Shown: positions 24,835-32,330, counted from the first letter of the stretch. The stretch is 35,415 bases of DNA from an uncultured Bacteroidales bacterium (GCA_946407715.1 CAMJPH010000018.1:1-35415); one strand, 5' to 3'. Translations and numbers: made by a program. The notes: generated by a model not told the origin, from the letters alone.

Positions 24835-26019
24835 ATGAAAAATCTATATAAATCATTAATAATTTGCACAATTATCGCTCTCTTGTCCGCAAGTACCTCT
24901 ATGGTGTTTGCAGGAAACAGAGACCGTTCCGGTCAGGCGGGTGCATCTCACCTGCTTATTGATCCGTGGGCTCGTACAAGCGGCATGGCGGGTGCAGGCG
25001 TTGCTGAAATCCGCGGTTTGGAATCCGTTTTCTCCAATGTGGCTGGTCTCACTGCTGTCCGCAAAACAGAAATTGCTTTCAACAGAACGCAATATCTTGT
25101 CGGTTCGGGTGCAGGCATCGGCATCAACTCAATCGCCATCGCCCAAAAATTAGGCAAGAAAAAAGATTTCGGTGTCATTTCCGTCTCTTTCTTCTCACAA
25201 GGCTTTGGTGATATCCAAATCACTACAACGGAACAGCCAGAAGGTGGCCTTGGAACATTCAGTCCTTCGTTGACATACATTGGACTGCATTACGCCAAGT
25301 CTTTCAACAACTTCATCAAAGGTGGTATCTCCCTCAAGGTGATTAATGAGCGAATTTCAGACTCTAAAGCCACGGGTTTTGCTATTGATGCAGGTGTTCA
25401 GTATGTGACTGGTAAATATGAGAATTTTAAGATCGGTGTCACGTTGAAGAATATCGGCCTTCCCATGCATTACAAAGGAGACGGACTTTCTGTTCGTTCT
25501 CGCATTCCGAGTCAGGAGTTCGAGCAGACTTTGGAGATGCGTTCCGCAGAATTCGAAATGCCTTCTCTCTTGTCCATTGGTGTTTCCTACGACCTCCTGT
25601 TCTTTGGCGGCGAATATGCCGATATGACGAAGGAACAGTTGGCTGAAGAGGGCTTGACCCGTGACGATGCAGACCACAGACTTACGTTTGCCGGTACTTT
25701 CACTGCCAACTCTTACACGAGGGATGTTTTCTCCCTTGGCCTTGAGTACGGTTTCAGAAATATTTTCATGATTCGTGCTGGTTACGGTCTTGAGAATATC
25801 GGTAGAGGTGCCAAGTCTAATATGGATGAGACAGCTGCCATCCTTTTGAACAGCGACTCCTTCTTTACCGGTCCTGCTGTTGGTGCCACTGCTGTCATTC
25901 CACTTACTAAAGAGCGCGTGAAACATGCTGTCGGTTCCAGAATCTATATTGATTATGCCTATAGATTCACCAACAAGTGGAGAGGCAACCATTATGTCGG
26001 AATTAAAATCGCCTTGTAG
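24835..26019 (+). CDS. PorV/PorQ-family outer membrane protein
   Basis: A 394-aa protein with a signal peptide (MKNLYKSLIICTIIALLSASTSMVFA|G). The N-terminal signature of the PorV/PorQ family is present (GASHLLIDPWARTSGMAGAG, then ESVFSNVAGLTAV), followed by FadL-like barrel strands to the end (YVGIKIAL). In T9SS, PorV binds the sorting domains of cargo and carries them from the SprA translocon to the attachment complex. This copy lies 27 nt behind the giant T9SS-like protein and is probably a paralogue dedicated to it. It is not marked as porV because nothing shows it is the housekeeping copy. Confidence 0.88.
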   Translation: MKNLYKSLIICTIIALLSASTSMVFAGNRDRSGQAGASHLLIDPWARTSGMAGAGVAEIRGLESVFSNVAGLTAVRKTEIAFNRTQYLVGSGAGIGINSIAIAQKLGKKKDFGVISVSFFSQGFGDIQITTTEQPEGGLGTFSPSLTYIGLHYAKSFNNFIKGGISLKVINERISDSKATGFAIDAGVQYVTGKYENFKIGVTLKNIGLPMHYKGDGLSVRSRIPSQEFEQTLEMRSAEFEMPSLLSIGVSYDLLFFGGEYADMTKEQLAEEGLTRDDADHRLTFAGTFTANSYTRDVFSLGLEYGFRNIFMIRAGYGLENIGRGAKSNMDETAAILLNSDSFFTGPAVGATAVIPLTKERVKHAVGSRIYIDYAYRFTNKWRGNHYVGIKIAL

Positions 26020-26039
26020 CGATTAGGATAACAATTTTA

Positions 26040-26047
26040 TATTTTTG
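26040..26047 (+). promoter_or_regulatory. Predicted -7 promoter element of greA
   Basis: TATTTTTG matches TAnnTTTG. A start near 26053 would put the hairpin at 26051-26087 at the extreme 5' end of the greA transcript. Confidence 0.5.
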
Positions 26048-26050
26048 TTT

Positions 26051-26087
26051 CAAAATAGAAGAGACTGTTCAGGTCTCTTCTATTTTG
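26051..26087 (+). terminator. Strong hairpin between the PorV-like gene and greA
   Basis: A perfect 15-bp stem (CAAAATAGAAGAGAC at 26051-26065 with its complement at 26073-26087) closes a 7-nt loop. It lies 32 nt after the PorV-like stop codon and ends in ...TATTTTG with only a short T-run. It can terminate the receptor operon, but it also overlaps the likely greA transcription start. Confidence 0.7.
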
Positions 26088-26107
26088 TGTAATTAAATAA
26101 AACTAAT

Positions 26108-26581
26108 ATGGAAGATGTTAAATATTACACGCAGGAAGGCTTGGATGCGCTTAAGCGTGAGTTGAATCAATTAGAAGCGGTGGAGAGACCTAAGATTTCT
26201 CAGGCTATTGCCGAAGCGCGCGACAAGGGCGACCTTTCTGAAAATGCCGAGTATGATGCGGCTAAGGAAGCTCAGGGCATGCTTGAACTTAAAATCGCTA
26301 ATCTTAAAAATCTGATTTCTAAAGCACGTGTCTTGGACGAGTCTAAGATTGATGTCTCCAAAGTGTTGATATATTCTATCGTAAAGATTAAGAATTTGAA
26401 GAACAACATGGTGATGACCTATACTATCGTGCCTGAATCAGAAGCGGATTTGAAAGGTGGAAAGATTTCGGTCTCAAGCCCAATCGCCAAAGCTCTTATC
26501 GGCAATTCCAAAGGCGATGTGGTCAGTGTGCAGGCTCCTGCCGGCGTTATGGATTTTGAAATTTTAGATGTTTCCCGTTAA
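26108..26581 (+). CDS. greA: Transcription elongation factor GreA
   Basis: A 157-aa GreA of normal length. GreA enters the RNA polymerase secondary channel and stimulates cleavage of backtracked transcripts. The N-terminal coiled coil carries the acidic tip motif in ARDKGDLSENAEYDAAKEAQ (about 38-57). The C-terminal FKBP-like globular domain follows (SPIAKALIGNSKGDVVSVQA). A HIT-family gene begins 10 nt after the stop codon, so the two form an operon ended by the terminator at 27005-27038. Confidence 0.96.
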   Translation: MEDVKYYTQEGLDALKRELNQLEAVERPKISQAIAEARDKGDLSENAEYDAAKEAQGMLELKIANLKNLISKARVLDESKIDVSKVLIYSIVKIKNLKNNMVMTYTIVPESEADLKGGKISVSSPIAKALIGNSKGDVVSVQAPAGVMDFEILDVSR

Positions 26582-26591
26582 TTAAAACAAT

Positions 26592-26990
26592 ATGGAAGAG
26601 ACAATTTTCACTAAGATCGTGAAGGGGGAGATCCCTTGCTATAAAATTGCTGAAGACGACCGTTTCTTTGCCTTCCTTGACATTTCACCTTTGGCAAAGG
26701 GTCATACTTTGGTTATCACCAAGTTGCAAAACGATTACATTTTCGATTTGGATGACAAGATGTTGGGCGATATGATGGTTTTTGCCAAAAAAATCGCGAA
26801 AGGCATTGAAAAGGCTATACCTTGCAAACGCATCGGCGTGGCTGTCATTGGCATTGATGTTCCGCATAACCATATCCATCTCGTTCCCATCAATGGGGTA
26901 GGGGATTTGGATTTCAAAGCTCCTCGGGTACAACTCTCAAAAGAAGAGTTCGGGGAAATTGCTGCTAAAATCAAAGCCGCCATTCAATAA
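26592..26990 (+). CDS. HIT-family nucleotide hydrolase
   Basis: A 132-aa histidine-triad protein. The catalytic motif PHNHIHLVPI contains His92, His94 and His96 (H-x-H-x-H), and the N-terminal part (FTKIVKGEIPCYKI) is typical of the HINT branch. These proteins hydrolyse purine nucleoside phosphoramidates or related adenylylated compounds. Residue 90 is Val before PHNH, a conservative feature of the family. It is in an operon with greA (10 nt) and followed by a canonical terminator. Confidence 0.94.
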   Translation: MEETIFTKIVKGEIPCYKIAEDDRFFAFLDISPLAKGHTLVITKLQNDYIFDLDDKMLGDMMVFAKKIAKGIEKAIPCKRIGVAVIGIDVPHNHIHLVPINGVGDLDFKAPRVQLSKEEFGEIAAKIKAAIQ

Positions 26991-27004
26991 AATTGTAGAA
27001 CAAC

Positions 27005-27038
27005 AAGGTGGCATAATAACGATGCCACCTTTTTTTTC
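27005..27038 (+). terminator. Rho-independent terminator after the HIT gene
   Basis: The stem AAGGTGGCAT / ATGCCACCTT (10 bp) with loop AATAACG is followed by a run of nine T at 27030-27038. The T-run ends only 9 nt before the ATG of the next gene (27048), leaving no room for a promoter between them. Confidence 0.88.
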
Positions 27039-27047
27039 TCTTGTATT

Positions 27048-27614
27048 ATGAAGATTATCGGAATAACAGGTACTTTGGGTGCTGGAAAAGGTACTATCGT
27101 GGATTATCTCATCCAACATTATGGATTTAAACATTACTCCGTCCGTGGATACCTTATTGAGGAGGCAAAACGGCGTGGAATGGAATTGAATCGTGACACT
27201 TATGTTGTGGTTGCCAATGACCTGCGTGCCAAGCATGGTCCCTCGTACATCACAGACCAACTCTATTTGCAAGCTGCTAAGAACGGTGACAATGCCGTCA
27301 TTGAAAGTGTCAGGACCCCGGGAGAAGTGGAGTCGTTGCGCAAACACGATCATTTCCTGTTGTTCGGCGTGGATGCCGATCCCGAAATCCGTTATGAGCG
27401 TGTGGTCAACCGCGCTTCCGAAACCGACCAAATCAGTTTCGATACGTTTATTGAAAACGAACAGCGAGAGATGTCCTCCACTGATCCGAATCACCAGAAT
27501 ATAGGCAAATGCATGCAAATGGCCGATTATGTCTTTATGAACAACGGTAATTTTCAGGATTTGTACAGACAAGTGGAACAGGTGTTGGGAAGTTCGGAGG
27601 ATGATAATGAGTAA
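27048..27614 (+). CDS. P-loop nucleotide kinase-like protein
   Basis: A 188-aa protein with a Walker A loop GTLGAGKGT at residues 8-16 and the overall layout of the adenylate kinase/dephospho-CoA kinase superfamily (GYLIEEAKRRGMELNRDTYV as the NMP-binding-like part, IESVRTPGEVESL, then FGVDADPEIRYERVVNR as the lid-like region). The substrate cannot be read from sequence; it could be a nucleotide kinase or a regulatory ATPase. It starts 9 nt after the T-run of the HIT-gene terminator, so its expression would depend on readthrough or on a promoter within the upstream gene. Its stop codon abuts the inverted-repeat element at 27614-27710. Confidence 0.82.
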   Translation: MKIIGITGTLGAGKGTIVDYLIQHYGFKHYSVRGYLIEEAKRRGMELNRDTYVVVANDLRAKHGPSYITDQLYLQAAKNGDNAVIESVRTPGEVESLRKHDHFLLFGVDADPEIRYERVVNRASETDQISFDTFIENEQREMSSTDPNHQNIGKCMQMADYVFMNNGNFQDLYRQVEQVLGSSEDDNE

Positions 27615-27710
27615 AACAGGCGGCCGGATTTTTGTGAGTAATTGCCAATTTTTAAGGTGGGACTAAAATGATAATGTATTTTATAGGTGGGACTTACCGG
27701 TCGCCTGTTT
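27614..27710. other. Noncoding element bounded by 14-bp inverted repeats
   Basis: AAACAGGCGGCCGG (27614-27627) pairs with CCGGTCGCCTGTTT (27697-27710), with a single G.T wobble when read as plus-strand RNA. Between the arms AGGTGGGACT occurs twice in direct orientation (27655-27664 and 27685-27694, 30 bp apart). A segment from GTAATTGCC (about 27638) to GGGACTTAC (27698) has imperfect inverted ends. It could be a terminator whose loop received a small mobile-element remnant, or a structured RNA. I cannot match it to a known RNA family. Confidence 0.5.
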
Positions 27711-27729
27711 GTTATCATTTTTCAGCGAG

Positions 27730-27737
27730 CAAAGATA
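27730..27737 (-). promoter_or_regulatory. Predicted minus-strand -7 element facing the noncoding element
   Basis: The minus strand reads TATCTTTG, a full TAnnTTTG match, although no minus-strand gene follows. A transcript starting near 27723 would run leftward through the element at 27614-27710 and antisense to the kinase gene. I see no matching plus-strand -7 element for the helicase gene in this gap. Confidence 0.45.
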
Positions 27738-27759
27738 TAAAAAATTTCTTTCAAAATTT

Positions 27760-27786
27760 AATTTATAAAAATATTTTTTATAAATT
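27760..27786. other. A/T-only 12-bp inverted repeat upstream of the helicase gene
   Basis: AATTTATAAAAA (27760-27771) is repeated in perfect inverted form at 27775-27786 with a 3-nt loop. It lies 53-79 bp before the helicase ATG in a region of almost pure A/T. The stem would be weak in RNA; as DNA it may be flexible or easily melted. Confidence 0.5.
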
Positions 27787-27838
27787 TTTATTTACAATTA
27801 ATAGCTAAAATAAAACACATTAACCTAATTGAAAAACC

Positions 27839-30211
27839 ATGACGAAAGAAGAGAAAATTTTATCGGAACTCAATGAGAAACAGCGGGTTGCAGTTTCTCA
27901 AACGGAAGGGCCCGTGATGGTGCTGGCGGGTGCCGGTTCCGGAAAAACACGAGTTTTGACCTATCGGATAGCTTACATGTTGGCTGTGAACAACATCAGT
28001 CCGTTTCGGATTTTGGCGCTGACGTTCACCAACAAAGCTGCTGCGGAGATGCGTGAACGTATCATCCAGCTTGTGGGCGGCGAGACGGCAAAGGCAGTGA
28101 CCATGGGAACCTTCCACTCCGTGTTTTACAAGATTCTGCGTATAGAGGCCGAAAAAATCGGTTACGGCCCGAATATCACCATATACGATACTGATGATGC
28201 CAAATCTTTGATTAAGAGTATCGTCAAGGAAATGGGATTGGATCCCAAGCAATATACGCCCGGCTTTATTCTGAACCGAATTTCCATGGCCAAATCGAGT
28301 CTGCTCTCGGCTCAGGAGTATGCGGACAACCCGGAAATCGCTGCCGCCGACCGTATGTCCAACAAGCCGATGATTGCGCAGATTTTCTTCAAATACAATG
28401 ATAGGCTTCACAAAGCCAATGCCATGGATTTTGATGATCTGCTCTATTACATGAACGTCCTCCTGCGTGATTCGCCCGAAGCACTTTTCAAGTACCAAAA
28501 TCGTTTCCAATATATTCTGGTGGATGAGTATCAGGACACGAATTATGCTCAGTATTTGATTATCAAACGATTGGCGGCGTTGAACCAGAATATTTGCGTG
28601 GTGGGTGACGATTCGCAAAGTATCTATGGCTTCCGGGGTGCGGATATTCAGAATATCTTGAACTTCAAAAGAGATTATCCGAACACGCGGATTTTCAAGT
28701 TGGAGCAGAACTACCGTTCCACGCAGAACATCGTGAATGCGGCCAATGAGGTAATTCGCCACAACAAAGACAGGATGCCCAAGAAAGTGTGGACGGATAA
28801 CGTTGAAGGGCCGAAAATAGAGTTGATACGGGCTTCTTCTGATATGGAGGAGGCGAACGAGATTGCCAACAAGATTTTCGAGTGTCAGATGAACGAACAT
28901 GTTGAAAACCGGCAATTTGCCATCCTTTACCGGACCAATACACAGTCGCGCGCGTTGGAGGAGGCTATGGTAAAGCGGCATATTCCGTACAAGATATTGG
29001 GTAGCATATCTTTCTATAACCGCAAGGAAATTAAGACAGTGCTGGCCTATTTCCGCTTGGTGATCAACCATTACGACGAGGAGTCGCTCCGTCGGGTGAT
29101 TAACTACCCAATGCGCGGCATCGGGGACACCACGCTGGCTCGTTTGGCCACTGCCGCACAAGCTGCCGGGGTGCCGTTATGGGATGTGGTAGAACGTCCA
29201 GAAAACTATGCCACGGAATTAAACGGCAGCGTGACGGCTCGTTTGCATGATTTTGCCGACCTTATCAAAGGCTTCTCCGCGCAGCTGACGACAAAGGACG
29301 CTTACGAGTTGGGAATGCAGATTCTGGTCAAATCCGGAGTCGCCAAAGCCTTGAACGAGAATGTTGAGGAGAAAGAGCGTGTGGATCATGTGACGGAGCT
29401 ATTCAATGCCATCCAAAGCTTTGTGGACCGCGAACCCGAGAATATCCTCAATGAAGACACTGGCGAAATGTTAGAAACCTATTTTCCCTCGTTGGACCAG
29501 TATATGCAGTCTGTGTCGCTGTTGGATGACCGTGATTTGAACAAGGAGGATGAGGAGAAACAGAGCAACGTGGTGCGGCTGATGACCATACATTCCGCCA
29601 AAGGATTGGAATTTGACTATGTGTTTGTGTCGGGGATGGAGGAGAATTTGTTCCCGTCGTCCATGAGTTTGGATTCCCGCGCTGCTTTGGAGGAAGAGCG
29701 TCGTCTGTTCTATGTCGCGCTGACCCGTGCCCGCAAACAGGTTTTCCTCTCCATGGCACTCTCGCGGTTCCAGTATGGCCAGCGTCGGCCGTGTGAATGC
29801 AGCCGTTTTTTGGACGAAATTCCTGACCGTTACATGAAAGTGATTCAGAAGGCGTCGGAGGGCAGTGGTATGTTCGGAAAGTCTTATTCCGAGCCGGAAA
29901 CTGGAAGATTCCGCTTTAAGTCCGAGTCTCGTCCGTCATCTTCTGGCTATACGCGAGAGGTGCGGAAACAGCCGGTTGTCGCAAAGCCCGTGGTGAAAAC
30001 CAAACAGGATGTGCAGCTTGACCAGATCGGGGAGTTAGCGGCACCGGAGTCCGTACAGCCCGGTGTGCGAGTCTATCACACGAAATTCGGTTTCGGTCGG
30101 GTGGATTCTGTTTCCGGCAACGGCCCCGATGCCCGTGCTGTGGTTATCTTCGATACTGTAGGCAGCAAAACCTTAGTCCTTAAATTCGCTAAATTATTGA
30201 TCCCAAAATAA
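27839..30211 (+). CDS. uvrD: UvrD/PcrA-family ATP-dependent DNA helicase
   Basis: A 790-aa superfamily 1A 3'-5' helicase acting in DNA repair and removal of nucleoprotein blocks. The motifs occur in order: Q motif LNEKQRVAV (11-19), Walker A AGAGSGKT (30-37), Ia LALTFTNKAAAEMRER, Walker B VDEYQDT (228-234), III GDDSQSIYGFRGA (256-268), IV LEQNYRST (289-296), V IHSAKGLEFDYVFV (about 583-596) and VI FYVALTRARKQ. The C-terminal 65 residues (VRVYHTKFGFGRVDSV to LLIPK) form the Tudor-like domain that binds RNA polymerase in PcrA/UvrD. The gene starts with ATG after a long A/T-rich leader. The GSCFA gene begins 6 nt after the stop codon. Confidence 0.96.
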   Translation: MTKEEKILSELNEKQRVAVSQTEGPVMVLAGAGSGKTRVLTYRIAYMLAVNNISPFRILALTFTNKAAAEMRERIIQLVGGETAKAVTMGTFHSVFYKILRIEAEKIGYGPNITIYDTDDAKSLIKSIVKEMGLDPKQYTPGFILNRISMAKSSLLSAQEYADNPEIAAADRMSNKPMIAQIFFKYNDRLHKANAMDFDDLLYYMNVLLRDSPEALFKYQNRFQYILVDEYQDTNYAQYLIIKRLAALNQNICVVGDDSQSIYGFRGADIQNILNFKRDYPNTRIFKLEQNYRSTQNIVNAANEVIRHNKDRMPKKVWTDNVEGPKIELIRASSDMEEANEIANKIFECQMNEHVENRQFAILYRTNTQSRALEEAMVKRHIPYKILGSISFYNRKEIKTVLAYFRLVINHYDEESLRRVINYPMRGIGDTTLARLATAAQAAGVPLWDVVERPENYATELNGSVTARLHDFADLIKGFSAQLTTKDAYELGMQILVKSGVAKALNENVEEKERVDHVTELFNAIQSFVDREPENILNEDTGEMLETYFPSLDQYMQSVSLLDDRDLNKEDEEKQSNVVRLMTIHSAKGLEFDYVFVSGMEENLFPSSMSLDSRAALEEERRLFYVALTRARKQVFLSMALSRFQYGQRRPCECSRFLDEIPDRYMKVIQKASEGSGMFGKSYSEPETGRFRFKSESRPSSSGYTREVRKQPVVAKPVVKTKQDVQLDQIGELAAPESVQPGVRVYHTKFGFGRVDSVSGNGPDARAVVIFDTVGSKTLVLKFAKLLIPK

Positions 30212-30217
30212 GAAAGT

Positions 30218-31078
30218 ATGCAATTCAGAACCATCATACCAGCCCCGCAATATCCTTTTGAAATCACACCGAACGACACGGTGATGCTTGTGGGTTCCTG
30301 TTTCTCCGACAATATGGGGCACTACTTTGATGTGCATCGTTTTGATGTTTGCTCCAATCCGTTCGGGGTGCTTTTCAATCCGATTTCCATAGACAGGGCA
30401 TTGCGTTTTATGCTTCAGCCCGACCTTTTTGACAAGAACCGCTATTTTTACAAGTATCGTGATTTATGGGTGAGCTTTGCCCATCATGGTCGTTTTTCAA
30501 AGGAGAATTACGAGGATTTTGAGGCTGAAATTGACCGTAGTTTGCAGGAATGTTCCGATTTTCTGCATAAAACCCGCTATTTGTTTGTCACTTTCGGAAC
30601 GGCGTTTTGTTATAAGTTTATTCCCCGGGATTTGATTGTCTCCAATTGCCATAAGATTCCGAACCATCAGTTTGAGCGGATTCGTTTGGATCAGAAAAAG
30701 ATTGTGTCTCAATGGAATAGCACGCTTAAGTTGCTTAAAGATGCGGTTCCGGATTTGAAGGTGATTTTCACGGTGAGTCCGGTTCGTCATCTTGGCGACG
30801 GGGCGCACGAAAACGCTTTGAGCAAGTCCGAGCTTCTTTTGTCGGTAGATAAGTTGGTGGACAATGAAACCACATTTTATTTCCCCGCTTACGAGTATTT
30901 GATGGACGATTTGCGGGACTATCGTTTTTACGCAAAGGATCTGTGCCATCCTAACGATATGGCGGTCAGTTACTTGGAGGAGAAATTGGCGGAGGCCTTT
31001 TTCTCTCAGGAAACGCGGGAGCAAATGGTGGAAATTGAAAAGGAGAACCGTTTCCTAAATCACCGCCGGTTCAGGTAG
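30218..31078 (+). CDS. GSCFA-domain protein
   Basis: A 286-aa protein with the GSCFA signature LVGSCFSDNMG (about 24-34), followed by NPFGVLFNPISI, VTFGTAFCYKF, VSPVRHLGDG (His in the RH pair) and CHPNDMAVSYL near the C-terminus. The GSC (Ser), Asn and DxxH-like positions suggest an SGNH-hydrolase-like fold, so a cytosolic esterase or acetylhydrolase activity is possible. The substrate is unknown. It is co-transcribed with the helicase gene (6 nt gap) and converges on purN with only 6 nt between stop codons; no terminator fits in that gap. Confidence 0.88.
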   Translation: MQFRTIIPAPQYPFEITPNDTVMLVGSCFSDNMGHYFDVHRFDVCSNPFGVLFNPISIDRALRFMLQPDLFDKNRYFYKYRDLWVSFAHHGRFSKENYEDFEAEIDRSLQECSDFLHKTRYLFVTFGTAFCYKFIPRDLIVSNCHKIPNHQFERIRLDQKKIVSQWNSTLKLLKDAVPDLKVIFTVSPVRHLGDGAHENALSKSELLLSVDKLVDNETTFYFPAYEYLMDDLRDYRFYAKDLCHPNDMAVSYLEEKLAEAFFSQETREQMVEIEKENRFLNHRRFR

Positions 31079-31084
31079 AAGAAA

Positions 31085-31651
31085 CTACCGGTTGATTACT
31101 TCATTGATTGTCAGTGGGAAATATTGATGTTCTAGCTGGTGGATTTTGGTTTCGATGGTTTCTAACGTGTCGTCATCCTCCGCATGGAAGGCGAACTGGT
31201 TGATGATTTTGCCAGTATCCACGCCTTCATCGACAAAATGGATGGTGATGCCGAACACTTTCACGCCGTAGTTGTAGGCGTCGGCGATGCCGTGTGCGCC
31301 CGGGAACGAGGGCAGCAGGGCAGGGTGCAGGTTAATGATGCGCATTGGGAAAGCTTCCAACAGCGTGGGTCCGATGATGCGCATATAGCCGGCCAGCACG
31401 ATGTATTCGACTTGTCGTTTTTGAAGTTCGGTTAGAACGGCCTGTTCGTAGGCGGCCTTTCCGGCGTAGTCCTTTGCACAAAAAGTGAACGCGTCAATGC
31501 CGGCGGCATTGGCGCGTTCCACTGCTTTGCTTGAAGGATTGTCGGATACCAATAATGCGATGTCGGCGTTGAGCGTTTGCTGTTTCACGGCTTCGATAAT
31601 GGCCTGGAAATTGGAGCCGAAACCGCTGGCGAATACGGCAATCTTCTTCAT
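31085..31651 (-). CDS. purN: Phosphoribosylglycinamide formyltransferase PurN
   Basis: A 188-aa GAR transformylase, which transfers a formyl group from 10-formyl-THF to GAR in purine synthesis. The phosphate-binding loop is FASGFGSNF (7-15). The catalytic residues are Asn107 and His109 in NLHPALLPSFPGAH and Asp145 in VDEGVDTG, each one position from the E. coli numbering. The length is slightly shorter than E. coli PurN. The gene is 6 nt downstream of the Cys-rich lipoprotein gene and probably shares its promoter at 32219-32226, an unexpected partner for a purine enzyme. Confidence 0.95.
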   Translation of the reverse strand: MKKIAVFASGFGSNFQAIIEAVKQQTLNADIALLVSDNPSSKAVERANAAGIDAFTFCAKDYAGKAAYEQAVLTELQKRQVEYIVLAGYMRIIGPTLLEAFPMRIINLHPALLPSFPGAHGIADAYNYGVKVFGITIHFVDEGVDTGKIINQFAFHAEDDDTLETIETKIHQLEHQYFPLTINEVINR

Positions 31652-31657
31652 AGCGAA

Positions 31658-32173
31658 TTAGTTACCTTTCGGACATTTGCCGCCTTCCTTGGGGCAGCCT
31701 TTGCCTTCACCTTTGCAACCATGGCCTTCGCCTTTACATCCGGGTTTGTCACCGCCCTTGCAGCAAGCTTTGCCTTCACCCTTGCAACCGCCGCAGCAGC
31801 TCATTTCGTCGAAAGCGGCTTTTCTGTCATCGAGGGAGAGTTTGTCCCAGTTGAGCATGGCAGCCTCGAATTTGGCTTTCTTCTCTTCCTGGGCTTTCTT
31901 CATAGCTTGCATCTCATCGTATTTGGCCTTGCGCATGTCAAGCAGTTCCGCTTTGCGCTCATCGGTGAGATTTTCCCAGTTCTGCCAATCCTCGGCAGCC
32001 TTCTTGCAGGCTTCCATTTCGGCTTTCTGTTCTTCGGTCATCTCCTTGCAGCAAGGTTGATCTTCGGCTTGCACTTCGGTGCATTCAGCTTTCTGCTCAG
32101 CAGGTTTGTTGTTGGTGCAGGCGGTGAAAGTCAGACAGCATGCAGCTGCCATCAAGATAAAAAGTTTCTTCAT
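31658..32173 (-). CDS. Cys/Gly-rich lipoprotein, possible metal binder
   Basis: A 171-aa protein with a lipobox-type signal (LTFTAC, lipidated Cys19). The middle (about 43-125) is a charged helical region with repeats such as MTEEQKAEMEA and LTDERKAELLDM, reminiscent of Spy/CnrX-type periplasmic metal-sensing helices. The tail (126-171) carries nine cysteines in CCGGC, CC and KGEGKGC-like units separated by Gly/Lys, similar in style to metallothioneins. Fourteen cysteines, including Cys19, remain in the mature form. Copper, zinc or cadmium binding is likely but untested. It is the promoter-proximal gene ahead of purN (6 nt). No metal transporter is adjacent. Confidence 0.8.
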   Translation of the reverse strand: MKKLFILMAAACCLTFTACTNNKPAEQKAECTEVQAEDQPCCKEMTEEQKAEMEACKKAAEDWQNWENLTDERKAELLDMRKAKYDEMQAMKKAQEEKKAKFEAAMLNWDKLSLDDRKAAFDEMSCCGGCKGEGKACCKGGDKPGCKGEGHGCKGEGKGCPKEGGKCPKGN

Positions 32174-32218
32174 TTTTTTGCTTTTTAATTTGTTTCTAAC
32201 TTTAATGAATTACAGGCG

Positions 32219-32226
32219 CAAAAATA
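32219..32226 (-). promoter_or_regulatory. Predicted -7 promoter element of the Cys-rich lipoprotein-purN operon
   Basis: The minus strand reads TATTTTTG, matching TAnnTTTG. The leader to the ATG at 32173 would be about 40 nt. Confidence 0.62.
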
Positions 32227-32278
32227 GTCTTTTTTCAATCCCCGAACTGTTTAAAATTCTTAAATTTGCATGGAACGA

Positions 32279-32306
32279 ATAGAGACGCAAAATTTTGCGT
32301 CTCCAC
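32279..32306. repeat. Palindromic repeat copy with CAAAATTTTG core
   Basis: The core 22 bp (32282-32303) are a perfect palindrome: GAGACG, then CAAAATTTTG, then CGTCTC. The outermost bases differ slightly from the other copies (ATAGAGACG and CGTCTCCAC). The copy lies 25 bp past the pyrI stop codon, and a further partial arm ACGTCTC occurs at about 32312-32318. It may terminate pyrBI transcription. Confidence 0.85.
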
Positions 32307-32330
32307 TTCTTACGTCTCTTTTTTGCGTCA

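Noticed and set aside
27638..27698. Intact IS66-type insertion sequence
   Set aside because: Only about 60 bp with imperfect GTAA-type ends are present, with no transposase and no target-site duplication; at most it is a remnant.
27860..29161. Long 433-aa open frame antisense to the helicase gene
   Set aside because: It lies wholly within a well-conserved helicase gene, has no promoter of its own and resembles no protein; it follows from the codon bias of the sense strand.
31577..32188. 203-aa hydrophobic open frame opposite the Cys-rich lipoprotein gene
   Set aside because: The Phe/Leu/Ala repeats are the complement of the Lys/Glu and Gly/Cys codons of the real gene. The real gene has a lipobox and a promoter.
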